From assembly GCF_026626635.1 (NCBI RefSeq), contig NZ_JAPNKA010000001.1:4030001-4094000 (forward strand): a stretch of 64,000 nt of DNA. Direction: 5' to 3'. Positions 8,561 to 15,986 of this stretch are shown piece by piece. A model generated the notes under the pieces. That model was not told the origin of the DNA, searched no databases, and saw only the letters and a program-made list of their open reading frames with translations. This DNA is from Archangium lansingense (GTDB taxonomy: Bacteria > Myxococcota > Myxococcia > Myxococcales > Myxococcaceae). Each line of letters starts with the position of its first letter. Position 1 is the stretch's first letter. A program made the position numbers and the translations under genes.

Positions 8561-9099
8561 GTCTGCCTCGCACCCGGGCGGCACTGCGGCTCGACGAGCT
8601 GCGTGACAGCTTCGATTCCTCCTTCACCCGTCCGCCGCCTCCGAGGCAGGAGCCTGGTGCGGCGCTGCTGCGGCTGCGTGTGGGAGGCGCCCCCCTGGCC
8701 GTGCGACTGGGCCAGCTCTCCGGTCTCCACCTCATGCCTCGGCTGGTGCGCTTGCCGGGTGCCCCGGCCTCGTTGCTGGGAGTGGCGGGGCTCCGGGGGC
8801 AGCTCATTGCCGTGCACGACCTGTCGGCGCTGTTGGGCCTGCAGTCGGGTGAACCTCCTCGCTGGCTACTGCTGGCCGGTGGGGCTCGGCGCGTGGGGCT
8901 GGCCGCGGCCGGTTTCGAGGGGCAGCTTCGTGCCACCCCGGAGCAGCTGCGGTCCGGTGGGGGCTCCTCTGCCACCCATCCCCTGCTGAATGCCAGCGTC
9001 CTGCTGCCGGATGCCCCTCCGTTGCCCGTGCTCGACGTGGACTCCCTCGTGAGAAAGTTGCTGGAGGACGCCTCCGCCGGTCCTCAACAGGGACGATGA
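8557..9099 (+). CDS. cheW: CheW-like coupling protein 2 (chemosensory operon A)
   Basis: 180 aa. A CheW-like domain starts at about residue 35 (ALLRLRVGGAPLAVRLGQLSG) after a Pro-rich N-terminal extension; the segment GVAGLRGQLIAVHDLSALLGL matches the conserved middle of CheW. It is divergent from the first CheW of the operon, so the two may occupy different positions in the array, as proposed for WspB and WspD. Both junctions are 4-base ATGA overlaps (8557-8560 and 9096-9099), so it is produced together with CheR and the receptor. Confidence 0.75.
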   Translation: MSLPRTRAALRLDELRDSFDSSFTRPPPPRQEPGAALLRLRVGGAPLAVRLGQLSGLHLMPRLVRLPGAPASLLGVAGLRGQLIAVHDLSALLGLQSGEPPRWLLLAGGARRVGLAAAGFEGQLRATPEQLRSGGGSSATHPLLNASVLLPDAPPLPVLDVDSLVRKLLEDASAGPQQGR

Positions 9100-10574
9100 T
9101 GAAGATGGTCTCGAAATGGACGCTGCTCCAGCAGTTCGCCGCCGCGGTCGTCATGGTGACGATTCTGATCGTCCTCTTCGTCACCCTGGCGATCCGGAGC
9201 ACCCGGCAGTTCACGGGCACCGCCATCGCCGTGGAGCACTCCCACGAGGTCATCACCGGCCTGGAGCGAGTCCTCTCCAGCGTCAAGGACGCGGAGACGG
9301 GGCAGCGCGGCTACGTCATCACCGGTGACGAGTCCTATCTTGCGCCCTACAGCGAGGCGCAGGGCAGCCTCGACACGGAGCTCGCGCGCGTGCGCGGCCT
9401 CCTTGCCGACAACCCCGAGCAGACGCGGCGCCTGGACGCATTGCAGTCCCTCCTCACGCAGAAGCTGGCCAGCATGAAGTCTGCCGTCGATCTGCGCCGC
9501 ACCCGAGGCTTCGAGGCCGCTCAGGCCGCCATCACCACGGGAGAGGGCAAGGTGCTGATGGACGACATCCGTCGCACGGTGGCGGAGCTGCGCCAGGAGG
9601 AGCGGCGGCTGCTCGAGTCGCGCGATGAGCTGTTGAAGCGGGACTCGGAGTCGTTCGAGGGCTTGTTCCTCTGGGGGGGTGGTGTGGCGATCCTCCTGGT
9701 GGTGCTGGCGGCCTCCCTGGTCGGTATCGGGCTGCAGACGAAGATCGGCTCGGCCATTGCGCAGGTGCAGGGCTCCTCGTCCGAGCTCCAGTCGGCGGCC
9801 TCGCAGCAGGCCGCGGGCGCGCGGGAGCAGGCCTCGTCCAGCACGGAGATATCGACCACCGTCAAGGAGCTGCTGGCCACCTCGCGGCAGATCGCCGGCA
9901 GCGCGCAGCAGGTGGCCCGCGTGGCGGACGAGACGGCCGGCGCCGCTCGTACCGGCAACGACACGGTGCTGCATGCCCAGGAGGCCATCGATACGGTGCG
10001 TCGCCAGGTGGACGCCATCGTCAATCACATGCTGGAGCTGGGCAAGCGCTCGCAGGAGATTGGCGGTATCGTGGACATCATCAACGACCTGGCCGAGCAG
10101 ACGAACATTCTCGCCATCAACGCCACCATCGAGAGCGCCGGGGCGGGTGAGCACGGCAAGCGTTTCGCCGTGGTGGCCGATGAGATTCGCAAGCTGGCGG
10201 ACCGCGTGGGCAGTGCCACCAAGGACATCCGCGTGCTCATTGATGAAATCCGCGCTGCCTCCAACACCACCATCATGGCCACCGAGGACGGCTCCAAGGC
10301 GGTGCAGAGCAGCACCAGGCAGTTCAGTGACGTGGCCGGCAGCTTCCGGCGCATCACCGAGCTGGTGCGCGCCAACCTGGACGTGGCGCGTGAGATAGAG
10401 CTGAGCACCCAGCAGCAGACGACAGCGGTGGAGCAGGTAAATACCGCCATCCTGGAAATGGCGCAGACGGCGCGTCAGGCGGAGTCCAGCTCCTCGCAGA
10501 CGCTGCAGACGGCCACCCGGCTCATCCAGCTTTCCAAGCAGCTCCATGCCATCATCGATTCACGTGCCGCATGA
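9096..10574 (+). CDS. Methyl-accepting chemotaxis protein with CHASE3-type sensor, no HAMP
   Basis: 492 aa. TM1 lies at about 12-32 and TM2 at about 189-210; the loop between carries a CHASE3-like motif (SVKDAETGQRGYVITGD). No HAMP domain is visible after TM2: the coiled coil begins almost at once. The signalling tip is a variant form, NDLAEQTNILAINATIESAG, then GEHGKRFAVVADEIRKLADR, instead of the usual ALNAAIEAARAGE. CHASE3 domains sense signals in the periplasm or within the membrane; the ligand is unknown. It is the only receptor in the operon and is presumably the substrate of the adjacent CheR and CheB. Confidence 0.92.
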   Translation: MMKMVSKWTLLQQFAAAVVMVTILIVLFVTLAIRSTRQFTGTAIAVEHSHEVITGLERVLSSVKDAETGQRGYVITGDESYLAPYSEAQGSLDTELARVRGLLADNPEQTRRLDALQSLLTQKLASMKSAVDLRRTRGFEAAQAAITTGEGKVLMDDIRRTVAELRQEERRLLESRDELLKRDSESFEGLFLWGGGVAILLVVLAASLVGIGLQTKIGSAIAQVQGSSSELQSAASQQAAGAREQASSSTEISTTVKELLATSRQIAGSAQQVARVADETAGAARTGNDTVLHAQEAIDTVRRQVDAIVNHMLELGKRSQEIGGIVDIINDLAEQTNILAINATIESAGAGEHGKRFAVVADEIRKLADRVGSATKDIRVLIDEIRAASNTTIMATEDGSKAVQSSTRQFSDVAGSFRRITELVRANLDVAREIELSTQQQTTAVEQVNTAILEMAQTARQAESSSSQTLQTATRLIQLSKQLHAIIDSRAA

Positions 10575-12697
10575 GCCTGGACAACGACCCCTATCGCTAT
10601 TTCCGTATCGAGGCCCGGGAGCTCATCGAGCAGCTCACGCAGGGCCTGTTCACCCTGGCCGACGGTGAGGGGAGTGCTCAGGTCATGCCGGAGCTCTTCC
10701 GCTATGCGCATACCCTGAAGGGAGCTGCGCGGGTGGTAGGGCAGGTGCCCCTGGCGGAGATGGCGCACGCGGTGGAAGACGCGCTGTCTCCCTACCGCAA
10801 CAGTGGCCAGGCCCTGCCCGTGGACAGCGTGCACGAGTTCCTGCGCCTCGTAGGACAGATGGCGGAGGCGCTGGACGCGCTGGATGCACCGCCACCGGTG
10901 TCCGCCGAGACGGCCCAGGCTCAGGAGGCAGTGGCGGCCGTGGCCGCGGCGGTGGCGGCTCCCGAGGGCCCGTCATCCGAGGTGGTGCGGGTGGAGCTTG
11001 CCCGGCTGGACACGCTGCTGGAGGGTCTGTCCGAGGCGGTGGTGCAGCTCGGAGGTCTGCGCGGGGTGGTGGAGGCGCTGGCGCAGGCGCAACACGGTGC
11101 CAACAGCCTCATCGAGCAGCTCACCGCGCCGGTGGCCTCCAGTGGCTCGCCCGCGGAGCGCGCCCGCTGGATGTCGCGCGTGCTGGCCGTGACCGAGGGC
11201 TTGCGCTCCTCGCTGGTGAAGGCGGGACGGCAGCTCGGTGGTGGACTGGGGCAGGTGGAGTCGGAGCTGGGGCGGCTGCGGGACGGGGCCAACACCCTGC
11301 GGCTCGTCCCGACGCAGACGCTTTTTGGACCGCTGGAGCTGGCCGCGCGCGATGCGGCCGCCTCGCTGGGCCGCCAGGTGGAGGTACTCACCGAGGGCGG
11401 GGACATCCAGATTGACGGGCACGTGCTGGCGGCGGTGCGCCAGGCGCTGGTGCACGTGGTGCGCAACGCGGTGGACCATGGGCTGGAGACGCCTGATGAG
11501 CGGCGGGCGGTAGGCAAGTCCCCCACGGGCCGCTTCTCGCTGAAGGTGCAGCGGCGCGGTGGGCGCGTCTCCTTCCTGTGCGAGGACGACGGGCGCGGCG
11601 TGGACCTGGGGCGAGTGCGCCAGGTGGCGGTGGAGCGCGGTGTCGTCTCTGCCTCCGAGGTGGACGCCCTGGACGAGCAGGGGCTGCTGGAGTTGCTCTT
11701 CCAGCCCGGTTTCAGCACGGCTCGCGCCGTCACCGAGGTATCCGGCCGCGGCGTGGGGCTGGACGTGGTGCGCGACATGGTGCGCCGCTTCAAGGGCGAC
11801 GTGCACATCACCTCCCGGTTGGGGTTGGGCACCAGCATCACGATCGAGGTGCCCCTCACCCTGGCCTCGCTGGAGGTGCTGGGCGTGGAAGCGGGTGGGC
11901 AGCGCATGCTGGTCCCCCTGGAGTCGCTCAGCGGCGCTCTCCACCTGCCCGCAGAGGCCGTCACCTGGACGGGGACGCGTGCCTCCATCTCCTTCGGGGG
12001 AGAGGTGCTGCCCTTCCTCCCGCTGGTGGATGCGATGGGGACCGCGGGCAGCGGGCAGCGCCCCCGCGCCTGGTCCGTGTTGGTACTCGACGTCGGCTCC
12101 GCGGGCCGGGCCGCGGTGGGCGTGGAGCGGTTGCTGGGCATCTCCCGCCGGGTGAGCCGGCCGCTGCCCTCCAGCGTCCCTCCTCTGCCGCTGGTTGCCG
12201 GGGCGAGCTTCGACGAGCAGGGCATGCCCCTGCTGCTGCTGGACGCGGCTGGCCTCGTGCGCCTGGTGCACGCGGGCTCCTCGGGGGGCGCCCCCAAAGC
12301 GCGTGTCTTGCAGAAGCACCTCATCCTCGTGGTGGATGACTCCGTCACCACCCGCATGCTGGAGAAGAGCATCCTCGAGGCCGCCGGCTACCATGTGGAG
12401 CTGGCCGCCTCCGGCGAGGAGGGCCTGGAGAAGATTCAGCGCGGCGGCCACTCCCTGCTCATCGTCGACGTGGAGATGCCGGGAATGACGGGGTTGGACG
12501 TCACTCGGCGCATCCGCTCCATACCCGCCCTGCAGGGGCTGCCCATCCTCATGGTGTCCTCGCTCGCCACCGAGGAGGACAAGCGGCGCGGCCGCGAGGC
12601 AGGGGTGTCCGCCTACATCGTCAAGGGCGAATTCCAGCAGCACGGTTACCTGGACACGGTGGCTCGTCTGATTGCCGCCGGACGGAGGCAGGTATGA
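10571..12697 (+). CDS. cheA: Hybrid CheA histidine kinase with C-terminal receiver
   Basis: 708 aa. An N-terminal HPt domain has phospho-acceptor His47 in RYAHTLKGAA. Next come the dimerisation helices (about 140-260), an HATPase domain (VVRNAVDHGLETPDERR, then a DDGRGVD loop and GRGVGLDVVRDMV), a CheW-like regulatory domain (about 430-570) and a receiver domain with Asp633 (LLIVDVEMPG). There is no recognisable CheY-binding P2 domain between HPt and dimerisation helices. This is the architecture of WspE and FrzE. The attached receiver may act as phosphate sink or relay to the CheB and double-receiver proteins downstream. ATGA overlaps at both ends (10571-10574 and 12694-12697). Confidence 0.92.
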   Translation: MSLDNDPYRYFRIEARELIEQLTQGLFTLADGEGSAQVMPELFRYAHTLKGAARVVGQVPLAEMAHAVEDALSPYRNSGQALPVDSVHEFLRLVGQMAEALDALDAPPPVSAETAQAQEAVAAVAAAVAAPEGPSSEVVRVELARLDTLLEGLSEAVVQLGGLRGVVEALAQAQHGANSLIEQLTAPVASSGSPAERARWMSRVLAVTEGLRSSLVKAGRQLGGGLGQVESELGRLRDGANTLRLVPTQTLFGPLELAARDAAASLGRQVEVLTEGGDIQIDGHVLAAVRQALVHVVRNAVDHGLETPDERRAVGKSPTGRFSLKVQRRGGRVSFLCEDDGRGVDLGRVRQVAVERGVVSASEVDALDEQGLLELLFQPGFSTARAVTEVSGRGVGLDVVRDMVRRFKGDVHITSRLGLGTSITIEVPLTLASLEVLGVEAGGQRMLVPLESLSGALHLPAEAVTWTGTRASISFGGEVLPFLPLVDAMGTAGSGQRPRAWSVLVLDVGSAGRAAVGVERLLGISRRVSRPLPSSVPPLPLVAGASFDEQGMPLLLLDAAGLVRLVHAGSSGGAPKARVLQKHLILVVDDSVTTRMLEKSILEAAGYHVELAASGEEGLEKIQRGGHSLLIVDVEMPGMTGLDVTRRIRSIPALQGLPILMVSSLATEEDKRRGREAGVSAYIVKGEFQQHGYLDTVARLIAAGRRQV

Positions 12698-13755
12698 GCC
12701 GTTTGCGGGTCCTCGTGGTGGATGACTCGCTCACGGTGCGCCGCCGGTTGGCGGATGGCTTCGCGCTCGAGCCCTCGTGCGAGGTGGTGGGGGAGGCGAT
12801 CGATGGCCAGCAGGCCTTCGAGCAGTGCCAGCGCCTGCGCCCGGACGTGGTGACGATGGACCTGGTGATGCCCAAGGTGGACGGTCTGCGGGCCACCGAG
12901 CTCATCATGGCCCACTGTCCCACCCCCATCGTCGTGCTCTCAGCGGCTGAGAATCGCACCGAGGGTCTTCGGACGATGGACGCGTTGGCGGCAGGAGCGG
13001 TGGACGCGGTGGACAAGCCCTCGGGGCTGCTGGATGCCCGGTGGATGGAGATGCTGGTGTCGCGGGTGCGGGTGGCCTCGCGCGTGCGCGTCATCACCCA
13101 TGTCCGGGCCCGGCTGCGGCAGGAGACGACCCCTGCACCGCCGCGAGTGGCGGCGCCCCTCGTGCCGCCCCGCCTGCTGGTGATGGGGGCCTCCACTGGG
13201 GGACCGGCGGCCGTGCGCCATATCCTCCGCTCGCTGCCTGCAGGTTTTCCCCTGCCAGTGCTGCTGGTGCTGCATATTACTGAACACTTTGATACCGCCA
13301 TGGCCGAATGGCTGGAGGCGCAGAGCGGTTTGGTGGTGCGCAATGCGGTGGATGGGGAGGCGCTGCCGATGCCAGGCCGGGTGACTGTGCGGATGGCGCC
13401 GGGCAACCGGCACCTGGTGGTCCGCAACGGGCGGTTGCGGCTGGTGGACGGGCCGGAGCGGCACTCGTGCCGGCCCTCGGTGGACGAGCTCTTCGAGTCC
13501 GTGGCCCGGGAGGTGGGGGCGGCTGCCATCGGCTGCCTGCTGACGGGCATGGGACGGGACGGGGCGGAGGGGTTGGCGGCGCTGCGACGCGCGGGGGCCG
13601 CCACGGTGGTGGAGGATGAATCCTCCTGCGTGGTATTCGGCATGCCGCGCGAGGCCATTCGATTGGGGGCCGCTCAGCACGTGATGGAGCTGACGGAGAT
13701 TCCCCCCTTGCTGTCGGCGCTCGCCCGAGCAGGAGCCAGGGAAGGAACGGCATGA
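12694..13755 (+). CDS. cheB: CheB receptor methylesterase
   Basis: 353 aa. The receiver domain has Asp56 in VTMDLVMP. A linker (about 110-158) leads to the methylesterase domain with the full catalytic triad: Ser167 in GASTGG, His194 in LHITEH and Asp289 in GMGRDGAEG. It hydrolyses glutamyl methyl esters on receptors and may deamidate glutamines; phosphorylation of the receiver by CheA activates it. It is the expected antagonist of the CheR-TPR protein, completing an adaptation loop within the operon. Stop overlaps the next start (ATGA at 13752-13755). Confidence 0.93.
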   Translation: MSRLRVLVVDDSLTVRRRLADGFALEPSCEVVGEAIDGQQAFEQCQRLRPDVVTMDLVMPKVDGLRATELIMAHCPTPIVVLSAAENRTEGLRTMDALAAGAVDAVDKPSGLLDARWMEMLVSRVRVASRVRVITHVRARLRQETTPAPPRVAAPLVPPRLLVMGASTGGPAAVRHILRSLPAGFPLPVLLVLHITEHFDTAMAEWLEAQSGLVVRNAVDGEALPMPGRVTVRMAPGNRHLVVRNGRLRLVDGPERHSCRPSVDELFESVAREVGAAAIGCLLTGMGRDGAEGLAALRRAGAATVVEDESSCVVFGMPREAIRLGAAQHVMELTEIPPLLSALARAGAREGTA

Positions 13756-14954
13756 AGGCACGTGTGCTCATCGTGGACGACAGCGCGACGGTCCGCGCGG
13801 ACATGCGCGGGGTGTTGAGCGCCGCTGGCTTTGGCACCACGTTGTGCGAGAGCCTCGCGGCCGCCCGCAAGGCGCTGAGCGAGGGTGAATTCGACCTGCT
13901 CATCCTGGACATGGTGCTGCCGGATGGCGAGGGCGTGGAGTTGCTGGAAGAGCTGCGCCATGCGCCCCGGACGGCTCACCTGCCCGTGTTGATGTTGTCC
14001 ACCGAGGCGGCGGTGGTGCAGCGGCTCAAGGGCCTGTCGCACGGCGCCAACGACTACGTGGGCAAGCCGTATGATCCGGCGTACGTGGTGCGGCGAGCCC
14101 ACGAGCTGACGCAGGTGCCCGAGCAGGACGGTACGCCCCGGCTGGTGTCGGCCGGCAGGCGTCGGCGGGTGATGGTGGTGGATGGCCGCATCGACTTCCG
14201 CCACCGCGCCTCGGACGCGCTGCGCAAGGACGGCCACGACGTCATCATCGCCGAGTCCGGAGAGGACGCCATGCGGCTGCTGGAGGCGCAGCCGGTGGAC
14301 TGCATCCTGTTGGACCTGGAGATGCCGGGGCTGGAGGGGCCGGAGTGGGTGCGCGCCGTGAGGATGTTGCCGGCAACGGCCCAGGTGGCCGTGGTGGGAC
14401 TGACGGCCGGTTTCGACGCGAAGCTCATCTCCGAGGCGCTGGCGGTGAAGGTGGATGCCTTCTGCTCCAAGACGGAGGACATCGAGGTGCTGCGCGCGCA
14501 GGTACGCACCGAGCTGCGGCGCCGGGCTGAGTCCGAGCAGCAGCAGGCTCCTCCCATGCAGCGGACTATCTCGTCTTCGTCCATTCCCATTCCGCGGACT
14601 CCCTCTGGCGCGCACCATCCAGTGATTCCCGCGTCGGTGCCGCACGCAGCCCCGGTGGTGTCGCCCGCCCCTGCCCCGGCCGCCGGTGCGCTGCCGGGTG
14701 CCCTCTTCGAGGCGCTGGTGGCGCGCTGCGGCCTGTCTCCCGTCATTGCCCCCTCCACCATGATGCGCGCGTGTCGCAAGGCCGGGGTGGATCCTCAGCT
14801 GTTGACCCCCTCGTCGCTGGCACGGGCGCTGCCGAGCATCCGCGACATGCTGCACATCTTCCTGGATGCCCAGGAGGCCGAGCGGCGCATCCAGTCCATT
14901 CAGGCGCTGGCCCAGGGAGACGCTGGCGCCCAGGCCCGGTCTCGCGGCTCCTGA
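13752..14954 (+). CDS. Double-receiver response regulator with novel C-terminal helical domain
   Basis: 400 aa. The first receiver (1-120) is complete: acidic pair DD at 9-10, Asp53, and Lys105 in GKPYD. The second (about 138-255) keeps Asp188 (LLDLEMPG), Thr218 and Lys240 but has lost one residue of the acidic pair (VVDGR). An unstructured Ser/Pro/Ala linker (about 260-312) ends in a helical domain of about 75 residues (FEALVARCGLSPVI onward, DMLHIFLDAQEAERR near the end) that I do not recognise. It occupies the place of the output protein of the operon; Wsp systems have a diguanylate cyclase here. FrzZ of Myxococcus also has two receivers but is shorter. No DNA-binding or GGDEF motif is visible. 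Confidence 0.85.
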   Translation: MKARVLIVDDSATVRADMRGVLSAAGFGTTLCESLAAARKALSEGEFDLLILDMVLPDGEGVELLEELRHAPRTAHLPVLMLSTEAAVVQRLKGLSHGANDYVGKPYDPAYVVRRAHELTQVPEQDGTPRLVSAGRRRRVMVVDGRIDFRHRASDALRKDGHDVIIAESGEDAMRLLEAQPVDCILLDLEMPGLEGPEWVRAVRMLPATAQVAVVGLTAGFDAKLISEALAVKVDAFCSKTEDIEVLRAQVRTELRRRAESEQQQAPPMQRTISSSSIPIPRTPSGAHHPVIPASVPHAAPVVSPAPAPAAGALPGALFEALVARCGLSPVIAPSTMMRACRKAGVDPQLLTPSSLARALPSIRDMLHIFLDAQEAERRIQSIQALAQGDAGAQARSRGS

Positions 14955-14969
14955 GGTCCAACGCCCCGT

Positions 14970-15965
14970 TTACCTGGGGCTGTGGGCGGCCTCCAACGCC
15001 CGCAGCCTCGAGCGGGCGCGGAGCAGCCCCACCCCGTAGAGGACGGCGAGCGCGGCCAGACAGGCCAGTCCCAGCCAGGTGTAGCGCCGGATGAGCTCGA
15101 GCTCGTCCCAGCGGTAGATGTCCACGAGCTTGGAGGCGTCACTCAGCCCCACGCCCTCCATCTCTCCGAAGGGAATCCGCGCGAAGTCTGTCCGGGCGGC
15201 CCACCACTCCGAGAAGGGATCCATGAAGGCCGCGGCGCCAATGGCCAGGTAGCCCCAGTGCAGCCAGCCCTGGCGGAGCTTGGACTCCCTGGGTGCGTAG
15301 AGGGTCGTCATGAGGAGGGTACCGAGCACGAGGCTCCCGCCGTCGCCTCCAAACGTGACGAGCATGTGTCCCTTCCAGGGGGACAGCACCTGGGTTCCCA
15401 CGAACTGGAGGACGAGCCCCGTGGCGCCGGCGATCATCATCAGCCGGCTCCGGGTGAGGTAGCCGCGGAGGAGCAACCCCGCGAGCAGGGCGGCCAGCAC
15501 CAGGAAGACGACGGTGGAGCGCTCCTCTCCGGTGCGCGTGACCCAGGGGCCGGGCAGGGAGGGAAAGCCGCAGAACCAGGCGGTGACAGCGTGGCCCAGC
15601 TCGTGAATCCACATGGAGAGGAAGACGCTCAGCAGGAACCCCCACATCGGGGAGTGCACGAGCAGCCAGGCCACGGCCAATGCAACGGGAAGGGCGAACA
15701 GGCGCAGCCGCAGCTCGCTTCGTGCGTCCTCGAGGTCCCCCGTCCAGGCGGCACTCTCCGGAGGGAGGTGAGGAGGGCGCTCGGGGCTGGCGGAGGAAGG
15801 GGGCTCCTCCAGGACAGGGGTGGAGGGCGCGGCCGAGGCCTGCGTGGCGAGCTGTGCGGCACGGGCGTCCGCCTTGGCGTAGAGGACGCCGCACCTCGGG
15901 CACTCCGGCGCGAGGATGCGAGGCTCACCACAGCGGGGGCAGGCCTTGGCCAGCGGGTTCTCCAT
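14970..15965 (-). CDS. Zinc-ribbon, multi-pass membrane protein with HELGH metalloprotease-like motif
   Basis: 331 aa. An N-terminal zinc ribbon (CPRC...CPRC, residues 9-26) is followed by a disordered Ala/Pro/Ser region, then about eight membrane segments. The segment SMWIHELGHAVTAWFCG lies in a membrane helix and contains HExxH, the metal-binding signature of intramembrane zinc proteases of the M50 type. A typical second M50 motif (NxxPxxxLDG) is not evident, so catalytic activity is uncertain. It may be a site-2-protease-like enzyme or an inactive relative. It converges with the chemosensory operon (15 bp gap) and diverges from the next gene with 21 bp between starts. Confidence 0.65.
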   Translation of the reverse strand: MENPLAKACPRCGEPRILAPECPRCGVLYAKADARAAQLATQASAAPSTPVLEEPPSSASPERPPHLPPESAAWTGDLEDARSELRLRLFALPVALAVAWLLVHSPMWGFLLSVFLSMWIHELGHAVTAWFCGFPSLPGPWVTRTGEERSTVVFLVLAALLAGLLLRGYLTRSRLMMIAGATGLVLQFVGTQVLSPWKGHMLVTFGGDGGSLVLGTLLMTTLYAPRESKLRQGWLHWGYLAIGAAAFMDPFSEWWAARTDFARIPFGEMEGVGLSDASKLVDIYRWDELELIRRYTWLGLACLAALAVLYGVGLLRARSRLRALEAAHSPR

Positions 15966-15986
15966 TGGGTGTAGTGTACATGGCCC

